Source: Endozoicomonas euniceicola (GTDB taxonomy: Bacteria > Pseudomonadota > Gammaproteobacteria > Pseudomonadales > Endozoicomonadaceae). From it: a stretch of DNA of 64,000 nucleotides. Each line of letters begins with the position of its first letter. Position 1 is the stretch's first letter. Location of the stretch: NCBI RefSeq assembly GCF_025562755.1, contig NZ_CP103300.1, positions 620,001 through 684,000 of the forward strand, read 5' to 3'. The notes under the pieces are model-generated. The model was not told where the DNA came from. It made no database searches and worked only from the letters and a program-made list of their open reading frames with translations. The position numbers were made by a program, and so were the translations under genes. Shown piece after piece: positions 47,067 through 56,589 of the stretch.

Positions 47067-47663
47067 TTGAAACATCTAAAATTTATCCACGCCCTGACCG
47101 GACTTCTCGGACTCATTGTTCTGGTTATTGATGGTCGACTCGTTGCTGCTGCCATCCATCAGACGTTGCCGGCTTCCACACCGGTTTTCCTGTTATTGAT
47201 TGTGACTTTGGTTCACTTTTGCCTGGGAAGCTATCTGAACGTTTGCCGTTGCAAACTGAAATACGCCCAGCTGCTATCAGCACTCGTGCTTATTGCAGCC
47301 TCTGTTCTGCCTGCCCTGGCGATTTTTGGACAAACACAGGTCACTATGCCTTTAATCGTTATGCTGATCTGTTTCGGGGTCGCACTGCATGTACTGATCA
47401 ACCTGAAGTCTTTTAACCCGGTCAGTCCGATGGAATACACTGACACCGACCGGGAAACGGGTACCGTAAAATGGTTTAATGTCACCAAAGGGTTTGGTTT
47501 TATTACCCGCGATCAAGGCGACGATGTTTTTGTTCACTATCGTGCCATTCGAGGGGAAGGTCATCGCATATTGTCTGAAGGCCAGCGAGTGGAATTTGTG
47601 GTGGTAGAAAAAGACAAGGGCCTGCAGGCTGAAGATGTGATTGCTGCCCGTCAAGGTCGTTAA
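47067..47663 (+). CDS. Membrane-anchored cold-shock-domain protein
   Basis: A 198-aa protein. Residues 1-115 form about four membrane spans. Residues ~130-196 are a complete cold-shock domain with RNP1 (KGFGFI) and RNP2 (DVFVHY), beginning TGTVKWFN. CspA proteins are normally soluble RNA chaperones; here the domain is tethered at the cytoplasmic side. It lies at the position of the cold-shock gene beside slyX in related genomes. AAAGGGAACTG precedes the start. Confidence 0.92.
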   Translation: MKHLKFIHALTGLLGLIVLVIDGRLVAAAIHQTLPASTPVFLLLIVTLVHFCLGSYLNVCRCKLKYAQLLSALVLIAASVLPALAIFGQTQVTMPLIVMLICFGVALHVLINLKSFNPVSPMEYTDTDRETGTVKWFNVTKGFGFITRDQGDDVFVHYRAIRGEGHRILSEGQRVEFVVVEKDKGLQAEDVIAARQGR

Positions 47664-47685
47664 TCCCAGCCTCACTAAAGCCGCT

Positions 47686-47717
47686 AAAAAACACCGGAGA
47701 TTAATCCGGTGTTTTTT
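47686..47717. terminator. Bidirectional terminator, cold-shock gene / slyX
   Basis: AAAAAACACCGGA pairs with TCCGGTGTTTTTT; A- and T-runs on both sides serve both converging genes. Confidence 0.9.
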
Positions 47718-47734
47718 AACGGTCATTTTAAACA

Positions 47735-47938
47735 TTAATAATGCGGGGGCGGCGCTTCGTCCGAATCACCTTCCACATCACCTGCAACAACTTCCTGCAT
47801 CTGCTTCTTCAACTGCTCAACCTGCAGCTTCAGCTGATCAATTTCCTGTTGCTGCCGAGTCACTACATCATTCAGCTGAGCGACAGTATCTTCCTGAAAG
47901 CTCATCTGCGTCTGCAGTTCAATTAACTCATCTTTCAT
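47735..47938 (-). CDS. slyX: SlyX protein
   Basis: A 67-aa coiled-coil protein. MKDELIELQTQMSFQEDTVAQLNDVVTRQQQEIDQL and the end PPPHY are diagnostic of SlyX. The function is unknown. It follows the HIT gene with a 26-bp gap. Confidence 0.93.
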   Translation of the reverse strand: MKDELIELQTQMSFQEDTVAQLNDVVTRQQQEIDQLKLQVEQLKKQMQEVVAGDVEGDSDEAPPPHY

Positions 47939-47964
47939 GACTAGCTCCCGGTTCAGGCGAACAC

Positions 47965-48381
47965 TTAACCAAATCGGGCGAACAGTGGCTGAAACTTCTC
48001 ACGCATCTCAGCCAGTTCATTGTCGGAATACGGTTGGGCTGGCACTTTGCCCCATACCGGCTCAGGCCAGGCCGCATCATTCTGTTTGCGAACCACGTGG
48101 TGTATGTGCAGCTGTCGCACCTTGTTACCCAGTGCCGCAACATTCATCTTGTCCGCTTCGAACAGGTCGTTCATATAGCGGGACAGGATTCCAGACTCAA
48201 GAGCCACCTGAACCTGCAATTCATCCACCAATTGAAACAGCTCCTCGATGTCCGTGACGCGAGGCACCAGAATACACCATGGATAGGTAGTGTCATTCAT
48301 CAGCAAAACCCGGCACAACGGCAGATCACCCAGTACTACGCAGTCTTTTTCCAGTTGAGGGTTCAACGGAAATTCTTCCAT
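47965..48381 (-). CDS. HIT-family nucleotide-binding protein
   Basis: A 138-aa protein with the histidine triad-like QLHIHHVVRKQ (H-x-H-H) near residue 98 and the N-terminal ...DLPLCRVLLMNDTTYPWCILVPR. HIT proteins hydrolyse or bind nucleotides; this subclass has no assigned substrate. The start is the ATG giving MEEFPLNP with GGAG upstream. It is probably co-transcribed with slyX. Confidence 0.9.
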   Translation of the reverse strand: MEEFPLNPQLEKDCVVLGDLPLCRVLLMNDTTYPWCILVPRVTDIEELFQLVDELQVQVALESGILSRYMNDLFEADKMNVAALGNKVRQLHIHHVVRKQNDAAWPEPVWGKVPAQPYSDNELAEMREKFQPLFARFG

Positions 48382-48543
48382 TACAGGCTCCGAAGTCAGT
48401 ACAAACCGGCACACTATATCTGACCTGTTGCAGCCTGAAAACCGTATTCATGCAGGTAAAGATGAAAAAAACATGAGCAGAACGTAAAATACCGCTTTTT
48501 GAATCTCGATTGCTCTGCCAGTTATTGTAAAAGTTCGCTGGCA

Positions 48544-48580
48544 GGGAGCCTTCCGGAAATCACAAGTCCGTCAGGCTCCC
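48544..48580 (+). promoter_or_regulatory. Hairpin in the proS leader
   Basis: GGGAGCCT pairs with AGGCTCCC across 21 bases, ending 28 bp before the proS start. It has no T-run; it may be a leader structure affecting proS expression. Confidence 0.5.
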
Positions 48581-48608
48581 GGCTTCGTTAAAGAGGATAT
48601 TCGCACAC

Positions 48609-50324
48609 ATGCGCACAAGTCAGTCCTTGATGTCTACCCTCAAGGAAACCCCGTCTGATGCCGTCGTTATCAGCCATCAGCTGATGCTGCGAGCTGGCAT
48701 GATCCGCAAACTGGCATCCGGCCTGTACACCTGGATGCCCATGGGTCTGAAAGTACTTCGTAAGGTCGAGCGGATCGTTCGTGAAGAAATGGATCGCTCC
48801 GGCGCCCAGGAAGTACTGATGCCAGCGGTTCAGCCCGCCGAACTGTGGCAGGAAACCGGTCGCTGGGAACAATACGGTCCGGAACTGCTGCGTATGAAAG
48901 ACCGTCATCAGCGTGACTTCGTGATTGGCCCGACCCACGAAGAAGTCATTACCGACATGGTTCGTAATGAAATCAGCAGTTACAAGCAGCTGCCTGCCAA
49001 CCTGTACCAGATTCAGACCAAGTTCCGTGACGAAATGCGCCCACGCTTTGGCCTGATGCGTGGTCGTGAGTTCATTATGAAAGACGCATACTCCTTCCAT
49101 AAGGATCAGGAGTGCCTGAGCGCCGAATACCAGAACATGCACGACACCTATTTCCGCATTTTCGAACGCCTGGGCCTGAACTTCCGGGCAGTAGAAGCGG
49201 ACACCGGCTCCATTGGCGGTAACGCTTCCCACGAAATCCATGTAATGGCAGACTCCGGTGAAGACGCCATCGTTTTCTGTGCGGAAAGCGATTACGCCGC
49301 TAACATTGAAAAGGCTGAAGCGGTCGCTCCGGCTCATGACCGTGCAGCCCCCACAGCCGATATGGAGCTGGTCGATACCCCAGACACCAAAACCATCGCT
49401 GCCCTGGTTGAACAGTTCAATCTGCCCGTTGAAAAAACCGTTAAAACGCTGATCGTTGCCGCCAGTGAAGAAGCTGAGTCAGACTTTATTGCCCTGCTGG
49501 TTCGTGGCGACCACGAGCTGAATGAAATCAAGGCCGAGCATCTGCCAAACGTTGCCGAGCCACTGCGTTTTGCCACTGACGAAGAGATCACAGATATCAT
49601 GGGCGCTGGTCCTGGCTCACTCGGTCCGGTGGGTATCGATATTCCATGCATTGTTGACCGCAGCGTTGCGGTTATGTCTGATTTTGGCGCGGGTGCCAAC
49701 ATTGAAGGCAAGCATTACTTCAACATCAACTGGGAGCGTGACGCTCGCTTTGACCGTGTTGAAGACCTGCGCAACGTGGTTGAAGGCGACCCAAGCCCCT
49801 GTGGCAAAGGCAAGCTGATCATGAAGCGTGGTATCGAAGTAGGACACATTTTCCAGCTCGGCACTAAATACTCCGAAGCCATGGGCGCAAAAGTTCTGGA
49901 CGAAAACGGCAAGGCTGTGACCATGCTGATGGGCTGTTACGGTCTGGGCGTTTCCCGTGTAGTGGCTGCCGCCATCGAGCAGAACCACGACGACCGTGGC
50001 ATTATCTGGCCGGAAAGCATCGCTCCTTACCAGATTGCTATCGTCGGTCTGAAGATGGAGAAATCTGAAGCCGTTCGCGAAGCCGCCGAAAAGCTCTACA
50101 AGGAACTGACAGAAGCAGGTTATGACGTTCTGCTGGATGATCGCAAAGCCAGCCCTGGCGTTAAATTTGCCGATATGGAACTGATTGGCATTCCACACCG
50201 GGTAGTACTGAGCGACCGCGGGCTGTCCAATGGTCAGGTAGAATATAAATACCGCAGCGCTGCTGACCGGGAAGACGTGGCTCTCAGTGATATTGCCCAA
50301 ATGCTTAAGGACAGACTGAGTTAA
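48609..50324 (+). CDS. proS: Prolyl-tRNA synthetase (bacterial type)
   Basis: A 571-aa class II synthetase beginning [21 protein letters not shown]. Motif 2 ([25 protein letters not shown]) and motif 3 ([17 protein letters not shown]) are present, and the YbaK-like editing domain lies between (residues ~235-385) as in bacterial enzymes. The C-terminal anticodon-binding domain is complete. GAGG precedes the ATG. Confidence 0.97.
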   Translation: MRTSQSLMSTLKETPSDAVVISHQLMLRAGMIRKLASGLYTWMPMGLKVLRKVERIVREEMDRSGAQEVLMPAVQPAELWQETGRWEQYGPELLRMKDRHQRDFVIGPTHEEVITDMVRNEISSYKQLPANLYQIQTKFRDEMRPRFGLMRGREFIMKDAYSFHKDQECLSAEYQNMHDTYFRIFERLGLNFRAVEADTGSIGGNASHEIHVMADSGEDAIVFCAESDYAANIEKAEAVAPAHDRAAPTADMELVDTPDTKTIAALVEQFNLPVEKTVKTLIVAASEEAESDFIALLVRGDHELNEIKAEHLPNVAEPLRFATDEEITDIMGAGPGSLGPVGIDIPCIVDRSVAVMSDFGAGANIEGKHYFNINWERDARFDRVEDLRNVVEGDPSPCGKGKLIMKRGIEVGHIFQLGTKYSEAMGAKVLDENGKAVTMLMGCYGLGVSRVVAAAIEQNHDDRGIIWPESIAPYQIAIVGLKMEKSEAVREAAEKLYKELTEAGYDVLLDDRKASPGVKFADMELIGIPHRVVLSDRGLSNGQVEYKYRSAADREDVALSDIAQMLKDRLS

Positions 50325-50437
50325 GCAACCCCCTTACTGAAAGTCTGCTCATCTTTGCCCTGCTGCACCCGGCTTCTGCCGCGTTGCAGCCAGGGCATAA
50401 CCCTTTGAAAATAACTAAAGCAAGTCAGAATAACAAA

Positions 50438-51139
50438 ATGATAAGAAAAACGATTTGTATAACGGGATATAAAGGGAATATAGGGCAAGTTCTAACAGCA
50501 GGGTTGAAGCATGAATACGAGTTATTACTTTTAGACCTGCCTGACACCAACCTGCTGGATTACCAGATGGTAAAGAATCAGTTAAAAGATAAACACATCA
50601 GCGTAATCATTCACCTGGCCTGGAATTGCAAAACAGAAAACTACGCAAGCAAAGCATCAGACCCCAACAACCTAACCATGGCAAATCATGTTTACCAGGT
50701 AGCATTAGAGTTAAAAATCCCAAAAGTTATTATGGCCAGTTCGGTTCACACTCACGACGTGTATAAAATAATCAATGAAGAGTTAAATGTAATCATTGAC
50801 TTAAATACAAAGCCTGATCCTGTTTCCCCCTATGGTGAAAGTAAGATAAAAATAGAAGAAACAGGAAAACAATTCTCAAAAAAAGGTATTCAGGTTATCT
50901 GTATCCGATTTGGGGGCGTCTGCACACAAGCAAGCCCCTGGTCAGACACCCCCTATTTAGGACTGTCTCACCCAGACTGTGTTGACCTGCTGGAGCAATG
51001 TATAGAATCAAACATCAAAAATAATTACTTAATCATTTATGGAGTCTCAGACAACGACAAGGCCATTCACAACCTGAAAAATCCAATCAACTGGACGCCA
51101 AAAATTAAAGCGACAGACTTTTACCACATCAACAGTTAA
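50438..51139 (+). CDS. NAD-dependent epimerase/dehydratase-like protein
   Basis: A 233-aa short-chain dehydrogenase of the extended type: nucleotide-binding ITGYKGNIGQVL at the start and the catalytic pair YGESK with a Ser in MASSVH. It resembles the uronate dehydrogenase branch. I take the ATG at 50438 because the Rossmann motif should be near the N-terminus. Base composition is clearly more AT-rich than in proS next to it, which suggests a later acquisition. Confidence 0.75.
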   Translation: MIRKTICITGYKGNIGQVLTAGLKHEYELLLLDLPDTNLLDYQMVKNQLKDKHISVIIHLAWNCKTENYASKASDPNNLTMANHVYQVALELKIPKVIMASSVHTHDVYKIINEELNVIIDLNTKPDPVSPYGESKIKIEETGKQFSKKGIQVICIRFGGVCTQASPWSDTPYLGLSHPDCVDLLEQCIESNIKNNYLIIYGVSDNDKAIHNLKNPINWTPKIKATDFYHINS

Positions 51140-51255
51140 CAGCAGACAAATCTGAAGCCGCCCAAAAAATCGCCGAAAACTCTAGAGACAGGCAACTGAC
51201 AGAAGCAACGCTCTGCCTGTTGATGTAACACCAAACCGGGAATACGAGACTCTTA

Positions 51256-51831
51256 GTGACATCACTCAGCCATCTCACCAGATACCTGCTTATTACTGCC
51301 CTGTTACTCCCGGCCTTTGCCGGAGCGCAGCAGCGGCATGATCCTCTGCTGACCCAGTCATTGCAGGCTAACCTGCCTCACGCCGACGGTTTTTCCGACC
51401 ATTTTGAAACGGAAGTCTGGTTGCTGGATATGTCCCAGCGTATGCGCCCCTTTATTGAAGACCCCCGACAACGAATCCAACTGTTACGAATGGTACACAA
51501 GGAAGCCACTCGCTCCAATCTGTCACCAGAGCTGTTTCTGGCACTTATCCATACTGAATCGTCCTTTGACCGCTTTGCTGTTTCTTCCGCAGGCGCCCAG
51601 GGATTAATGCAGGTTATGCCATTCTGGAAAAGTGTCATTGGTCACCCGGAGGACAACCTGACGGATATCGAAACCAACCTCCGTTATGGCAGTGCCATTT
51701 TGAGTCACTACCTGCAACGGGAATCCGGTAACCTGACCAGGGCTCTGGCACGTTACAATGGCAGCCTTGGCCAAAGCTGGTACCCGGAAAGAGTTTACGA
51801 AAACTGGGACAGGCACTGGAGAAACGATTAA
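51256..51831 (+). CDS. Lytic transglycosylase (SLT domain)
   Basis: A 191-aa exported enzyme cleaving peptidoglycan glycan strands. The signal peptide ends AGA-QQ; the catalytic Glu is in LALIHTESSFD, followed by SAGAQGLMQVMP and ALARYNGS, all hallmarks of family 1 transglycosylases. The start is GTG at 51256. It is followed convergently by a lipoprotein gene 16 bp away. Confidence 0.92.
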   Translation: MTSLSHLTRYLLITALLLPAFAGAQQRHDPLLTQSLQANLPHADGFSDHFETEVWLLDMSQRMRPFIEDPRQRIQLLRMVHKEATRSNLSPELFLALIHTESSFDRFAVSSAGAQGLMQVMPFWKSVIGHPEDNLTDIETNLRYGSAILSHYLQRESGNLTRALARYNGSLGQSWYPERVYENWDRHWRND

Positions 51832-51847
51832 GTGCCATGCCCTATTA

Positions 51848-52444
51848 TCAGGGCACGCTCTCAGGAATCGGATTGCAGACCTCTGATGACTGAAACTTTT
51901 TATCCCCTTTTTCAGCAGGCTTAATCCTGTAATTGTCTTTTTTATCGGAATAGATGATAACCTCAGTACCCGGCGGCATGAGAGCAGCACTGTTCTGTTC
52001 CAGAGAAATGACCTCTGAGGAGCCGAAACAAGGCAAAACAGAATATCGGTAAAGCCCCGCACCCTGGCTGTAAGTGCCGTAGCCGAAACCAAGAGCGGCA
52101 CCTGACGCAACGCCGATAGCACCGCCAGCAGCAGCGCCTGATGCAACCGTTGCCGGAATAGCCGGAGCGCAGGCACCAAAAGTGACCGCAGCGCAACCAG
52201 CCCCTGCTGCCGCACCGGCTATAGCACCAATAACAGAACCCAGGCTGACACCAGCAAGAGCACCGGTTTTAGTTTCGTCCGTTCTGTCAGTAGGAGTAAT
52301 CAGTTCTTCTTTAAGAACGACACCGGTTCCCAGGGGTTGATGGGAAGAACAACCTGCAAGCATCAGGCAAATAGCAATAAGCAGATAGTTGAAACCAGCA
52401 AAGCGCTGGATGATTTCCCTTTTTTTATTACTACACCTCAACAT
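51848..52444 (-). CDS. Glycine-zipper lipoprotein
   Basis: About 198 aa with lipobox LMLAGC around residue 30. The middle (residues ~60-130) is a Gly/Ala-rich double span (GALAGVSLGSVIGAIAGAAAGAG, ASGAAAGGAIGVASGAALGFG) of the glycine-zipper type that may insert into the outer membrane. I favour the second Met (52444), with GGAG at good spacing; a start at 52456 is possible. No close family is recognised beyond this fold pattern. Confidence 0.8.
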   Translation of the reverse strand: MLRCSNKKREIIQRFAGFNYLLIAICLMLAGCSSHQPLGTGVVLKEELITPTDRTDETKTGALAGVSLGSVIGAIAGAAAGAGCAAVTFGACAPAIPATVASGAAAGGAIGVASGAALGFGYGTYSQGAGLYRYSVLPCFGSSEVISLEQNSAALMPPGTEVIIYSDKKDNYRIKPAEKGDKKFQSSEVCNPIPESVP

Positions 52445-52520
52445 TCCGGTCTCCATAAATTACTTCAATAGATATAGAGACCTTTCCCATGCGGAAAAGT
52501 TGCCGATGCCAGAAAAGGTT

Positions 52521-52793
52521 TTAGCCTGTTATAAAGTCTTCAAATGTCTGCCAGGGTTCATCCGATACCGTGACTGACTCAACCTGAGCCGCCGGAGGCC
52601 CTTCGTGAAGCCAGTTTTCCAGTTCTGCCAAAGCGGATAACTCGCCGCACATCAGAACTTCTACCCGCCCGTCAGCAAGGTTTTTTGCCCAACCAGAAAT
52701 TCCAAGTTCCAGAGCCTTTTTCTGGGTTGAGCCACGATACCAGACGCCCTGAACCCTGCCCTTGATCAGGGCACGCTTACAAACTTTAGCCAC
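52521..52793 (-). CDS. Acylphosphatase
   Basis: A 90-aa enzyme hydrolysing carboxyl-phosphate bonds. The catalytic Arg is in GRVQGVWYRGST and the catalytic Asn in GWAKNLADGRVEV. The GTG at 52793 is chosen because AGGTGG lies upstream and the length then fits the family; the longer frame runs into the TlpA-like gene. It overlaps that gene by 8 bp and is co-transcribed. Confidence 0.93.
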   Translation of the reverse strand: MAKVCKRALIKGRVQGVWYRGSTQKKALELGISGWAKNLADGRVEVLMCGELSALAELENWLHEGPPAAQVESVTVSDEPWQTFEDFITG

Positions 52794-53265
52794 CGGCTGC
52801 CACCTTTGTTTGCTGTTTTCGAATTGCCTGCCCAATAGTATTTTGTGTCTGGGGGCCATACAAGGTTTCAACCAGATCACCCTGAGGACTAACAATAAGA
52901 GTGGCGGGTAAAACCTGTGGCGTTCGAGTTTTCAGACGTTCAAGCGGATTATTGGTTAACACAGGAAAAGCAATAGCGAGACTAGCAATTTTACTCTCCA
53001 GCTCAGCCCCCTGACTGTTATCAAAGTCATACCCCAGAACCCGAATGGCATCTGACTGATAAAGAGCGTTCAGCTCTGGAATTTCTTCCCGACAAGGGTC
53101 ACACCACTCTGCCCAGATGTTCAGTGCCAGCCAGCGACCCTGACTATCACTGAGGCTGACGCCTTTTCCGGTACTGTCCGTAAATTCAGGTTGACTGCAG
53201 GACGACAGAAGTGCCATCAGAAATAGCAGCAGGAGCCTCTTGAGCGGAGGAAAACATCTGGGCAT
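52786..53265 (-). CDS. TlpA-like thioredoxin-fold lipoprotein
   Basis: A 159-aa lipoprotein with lipobox LLSSC (about residue 23) and a thioredoxin domain with the redox pair WCDPC (EWCDPCREEIPEL). It probably acts in the periplasm as a disulfide reductase. AGGTGA precedes the ATG. It overlaps the acylphosphatase gene. Confidence 0.9.
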   Translation of the reverse strand: MPRCFPPLKRLLLLFLMALLSSCSQPEFTDSTGKGVSLSDSQGRWLALNIWAEWCDPCREEIPELNALYQSDAIRVLGYDFDNSQGAELESKIASLAIAFPVLTNNPLERLKTRTPQVLPATLIVSPQGDLVETLYGPQTQNTIGQAIRKQQTKVAAGG

Positions 53266-53396
53266 TTGCAGTCACCTGAACATTAGAAAAGTTTCCAGTT
53301 TAGCAGGAGTGCCCAGACAGCTGGAACACTGCTTTTTGGCTCAACTGAAGCAAGTTTCAAATGACCATAGCGCAGAAAATGCCCATAGTGGAAAGA

Positions 53397-54584
53397 CTAT
53401 TCGATGCTCACTTTAACACTGGCAGCGACTTTACTGGCTTTTCGACAGGCTTCCTCAGTATTCTCCCCAAGCGCCAGAGCGACCCCCATACGACGAGCGC
53501 CATTTATTTCCGGCTTACCAAACAAACGCAAATCGGTTTCCGGCTCAGACAATGCAGCCGCTAAATTACTGAACACAATGCTGGATGAACGACCAGACGG
53601 TTTAATGACTACCGATGCGGCTGCTTTAGGCTGATGTATAGGATTCACAGGTAACCCGAGAATAGCCCGGGCATGGAGTGCAAATTCACTGTAATTCTGC
53701 GAAATCAGGGTCACCATCCCCGTATCATGTGGGCGCGGAGACACTTCGTTAAACAGGACTTCGTCGCCTTTCACAAAGAGTTCAACGCCAAATACACCAT
53801 ATCCGCCCAGCGCACCGGTAATCGCACCGGCTACGGACTCAGCCTGCTGTAAAGCCGGCTCCGACATGGCCTGCGGCTGCCAGGATGCCACATAATCCCC
53901 CCCTTCCTGACGATGACCGATTGGCGCACAAAAGTAAGTGCCTTGACGGGAGCGAACCGTCAGCAGGGTAATTTCATAATCGAAATCCACAAAGCCTTCA
54001 ACAATAACCCGGGTCTTACCTGCACGCCCACCTTCCACGGCGTAGCCCCAGGCAGAAGCAATATCGCCCTCCGATTTCAGTACACTCTGACCTTTGCCAG
54101 AAGAACTCATCACCGGTTTCACCACACAGGGAAAGCCAATTTGCTCAGCTGCATCACGCAGTTCCTGTTTCGATTCGGCAAAGGCAAAGGGTGAAGTGGG
54201 CAGTTGCAGCTCTTCTGCTGCCAACCTGCGAATCCCTTCCCGATCCATCGTAAGCTGAGTCGCACGGGCACAAGGCACGACGGTCGCCATGCCTTCACGT
54301 TCAATATCCACTAGCACATCGGTCGCAATGGCTTCTACTTCCGGCACAATATAGTCCGGGCGCTCTTCAGCGATCAGCGCCCTGAGCGCATCAGCATCCA
54401 GCATATTGATAACATAGCGACGATGAGCCACCTGCATGGCGGGAGCATAGTCATAGCGATCAACAGCAATCACTTCCACACCCAGTCGTTGTAACTCAAT
54501 CACAAGCTCTTTTCCAAGTTCACCTGAACCCAGCAACAACACCTTTGTTGCAGAAACAGAACCGGGGGTACCAATGGCTACCAT
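53397..54584 (-). CDS. purT: Formate-dependent GAR transformylase PurT
   Basis: A 395-aa ATP-grasp enzyme making formyl-GAR in purine synthesis from formate and ATP. The start [16 protein letters not shown], the ATP-grasp core ([14 protein letters not shown]) and the active-site end [14 protein letters not shown] are present. I start at MVAIGTPGS, with GGAG upstream; the longer frame adds 18 unlikely residues. Confidence 0.96.
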   Translation of the reverse strand: MVAIGTPGSVSATKVLLLGSGELGKELVIELQRLGVEVIAVDRYDYAPAMQVAHRRYVINMLDADALRALIAEERPDYIVPEVEAIATDVLVDIEREGMATVVPCARATQLTMDREGIRRLAAEELQLPTSPFAFAESKQELRDAAEQIGFPCVVKPVMSSSGKGQSVLKSEGDIASAWGYAVEGGRAGKTRVIVEGFVDFDYEITLLTVRSRQGTYFCAPIGHRQEGGDYVASWQPQAMSEPALQQAESVAGAITGALGGYGVFGVELFVKGDEVLFNEVSPRPHDTGMVTLISQNYSEFALHARAILGLPVNPIHQPKAAASVVIKPSGRSSSIVFSNLAAALSEPETDLRLFGKPEINGARRMGVALALGENTEEACRKASKVAASVKVSIE

Positions 54585-54734
54585 AAAAAAGCGCTCCGTA
54601 GAGGACGATAGTGAGAACAATAGTCGAGTCACGATCATACCGACGAATGCCTGAACTTACAGCAGTCAAATCTACTGATTGCACATTCTTTTAATTTACG
54701 CACAAGGTGACAGCTCAGGGTGGCAGCAATCAGA

Positions 54735-54840
54735 CATATACCGGGCTTTTAGCTTCTGGCTTTTAGCTGTCCGTCCGCTGTCGGTTGATAGCTATATGAA
54801 CAGCCAAAAGCCAAAAGCCAAAAGCCAAAAGCCAAAAGCG
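54735..54840 (+). repeat. Heptanucleotide element, locus 3
   Basis: It starts ATACCGGGC, has TTTTAGCTTCTGGC-type heptamers, a diverged core (GATAGCTATATGAACAGCC) and five AGCCAAA units (54802-54836), ending AGCG. Its unit differs from the AGCCAAC and AGCCAAT units at other loci. Confidence 0.85.
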
Positions 54841-54843
54841 AAA

Positions 54844-54866
54844 GAAACCGGCATAAAGCCGGTTTC
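54844..54866 (-). terminator. Terminator after the PTS EIIC gene
   Basis: GAAACCGGC pairs with GCCGGTTTC, and on the minus strand a T-rich stretch (TTTCGCTTTT) follows, entering the heptamer element. Confidence 0.8.
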
Positions 54867-54932
54867 TCCTCTCACAACGAGCCACACAACTCGTCACACA
54901 CTTTGCCACACACTACTTACACACACTCTATA

Positions 54933-56243
54933 TTAAGCGGTTACCGCTTCACCCTGCACCTGTACCTCCTCCTGAGATTCCAGAGACTTGGCATAGACTC
55001 TCAGGAATGGCAGATAAGCAACCGTTGAGAAAGCAACCAGACCCAGGCTCAGAGCCAGAGCGCTGACACTGAAGTTAGTACCCAGGAAGGCAGCCAGAGG
55101 TCCGGGTGTCGTCCAGGGCACCAGGGCAACCACACGACCAACCAGATCCATAGAGGTTGCTAGGTAGGCAACGGTTACGTTGATCAGCGGCACCACAATG
55201 AATGGAATACCAAGAATCGGGTTCATCACAACAGGCGCACCAAACAGCACCGGTTCGTTGATATTAAACAGACCCGGTACAACAGACAGTCGACCGATGG
55301 AACGCAGGTGAGCACTCTTGCTGATCGACATGGCAATCGCCAAACCCAGAGTTGCACCGGCACCACCCAGGTAAACAAAGCTATCCAGGAAACCACCGGC
55401 AAAAATAGCTGGCAGCGCCTGCCCTGCTTCCAGAGCCGCCTGGTTAGCAGACAGGTTGGTCAGCATAATCGCGCCAATCACACCGGTCACAATGTTGGCA
55501 CCGTGCAGACCACAGAACCACAACACATGCACCAGCAAAACGATTAACAGCAAGCCGGGCAGAGAGTCAGCAGCACTGACCAGAGGCTTGAAGATTTCCA
55601 TCATCAACTGAGGCACCAGCATGCCACCTTCACCAACAGAAGCCACCAGCAGGTTCAGAGGCTGAAGAATAAGAATCAGTGCAATCACCGGAGTCAGGGA
55701 CTCAAACGAACGGGCAATGGCTGGCGGAACCTGTTCTGGCAGGCGAATCGTCATCTTGCGAGCCTGCATAAAGCGATACACTTCGATAGCCAGGAAAGAG
55801 AATACAATCGCAGTAAACATGCCCTTGCTATCAAGATAGCTAGCATTAATGGCTGGCGGCCATCCAGTCACCGGAGCGGCAACCATCAGGAATGCAAACA
55901 GGGAAAGGAAACCACTGGTGACTTCAGGCAGACCATACTGCTTACCCAGGCTGGAACCAATACCAAAGGAAATAAACAGACATGACATACCCAGTGTCGC
56001 ATAAAACGGCTGTAGCCAGTTGCCTTTGTGCTCAGCCATCAGGTTGGCGTACCACTCCGAGTACATGAAGTTGTTCGGGTCAGTCAGTGGCAGGTTTAGC
56101 AACAGCAGAATGATCGAACCAACAATAAAGAATGGCATGGCGTAGACCATGCCGTCTCGCAGAGCGATCAGATACTTGATATTAGCTAGCCGGCTCGCCA
56201 CCGGCATAAGCGCTTGCTCCAGTTTATTCGCAAAATTTTCCAT
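54933..56243 (-). CDS. PTS EIIC component, cellobiose/chitobiose type
   Basis: A 436-aa membrane permease of the lactose/cellobiose PTS family (CelB/ChbC-like) with about ten spans. MENFANKLEQALMPVASRLANIKYLIALRDGMV and the catalytic-region FNINEPVLFGAPVVMNP are conserved. It imports and phosphorylates a disaccharide, probably beta-linked (chitobiose or cellobiose). No EIIA, EIIB or HPr gene is nearby. A double palindromic operator lies upstream. Confidence 0.92.
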   Translation of the reverse strand: MENFANKLEQALMPVASRLANIKYLIALRDGMVYAMPFFIVGSIILLLLNLPLTDPNNFMYSEWYANLMAEHKGNWLQPFYATLGMSCLFISFGIGSSLGKQYGLPEVTSGFLSLFAFLMVAAPVTGWPPAINASYLDSKGMFTAIVFSFLAIEVYRFMQARKMTIRLPEQVPPAIARSFESLTPVIALILILQPLNLLVASVGEGGMLVPQLMMEIFKPLVSAADSLPGLLLIVLLVHVLWFCGLHGANIVTGVIGAIMLTNLSANQAALEAGQALPAIFAGGFLDSFVYLGGAGATLGLAIAMSISKSAHLRSIGRLSVVPGLFNINEPVLFGAPVVMNPILGIPFIVVPLINVTVAYLATSMDLVGRVVALVPWTTPGPLAAFLGTNFSVSALALSLGLVAFSTVAYLPFLRVYAKSLESQEEVQVQGEAVTA

Positions 56244-56589
56244 CGTTACCCCCGGGATACCACTTCCTATTCATCTGTTTTTACTGGAAAAAAGCTCAGT
56301 TCTGGCTCAGTGAGTTTCTTTCCGCTACCTTCTGCCATTAACTGGTTTTGCGGTCAGCACCAGTTTTTTTCTTATTGCGGTTATTACGATAACAATCCTG
56401 AACAGAAAATGTAACCGGTTTCAGCAACCGGTTACAGCAAATAGTATTTTTTTTGACGAAAGTCAGTTTTTACCAATTATTGACAATGGGGAGCAACAGA
56501 CTCCAGGGTAGGCTGGGGCTTATAGTGCTTTATTATCTATGTTGCCAGATGGCAGTATGAACAGCGGAAAATTGATGTAATCGACCCTC
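56244..56589 (-). other. Promoter region of the PTS permease
   Basis: A 346-bp gap between the EIIC start and the YihY stop. Apart from the operator at 56411-56435 nothing is recognised. Confidence 0.5.
56411..56435 (-). promoter_or_regulatory. Double palindromic operator upstream of the PTS EIIC
   Basis: GTAACCGGTT and AACCGGTTAC form a perfect inverted repeat with a TCAGC spacer; each arm itself contains the palindrome AACCGGTT. This is the style of LacI/GalR-family operators. It lies about 170 bp before the EIIC start. No LacI-family gene is in the window. Confidence 0.6.

Larger units (their letters stand above)
54585..54932. other. Gap between purT and the PTS permease
   Basis: A 348-bp gap between the purT start and the EIIC stop. 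It contains the purT promoter region, a heptamer element (54735-54840) and the EIIC terminator. A plus-strand frame through the heptamers is spurious. Confidence 0.6.
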
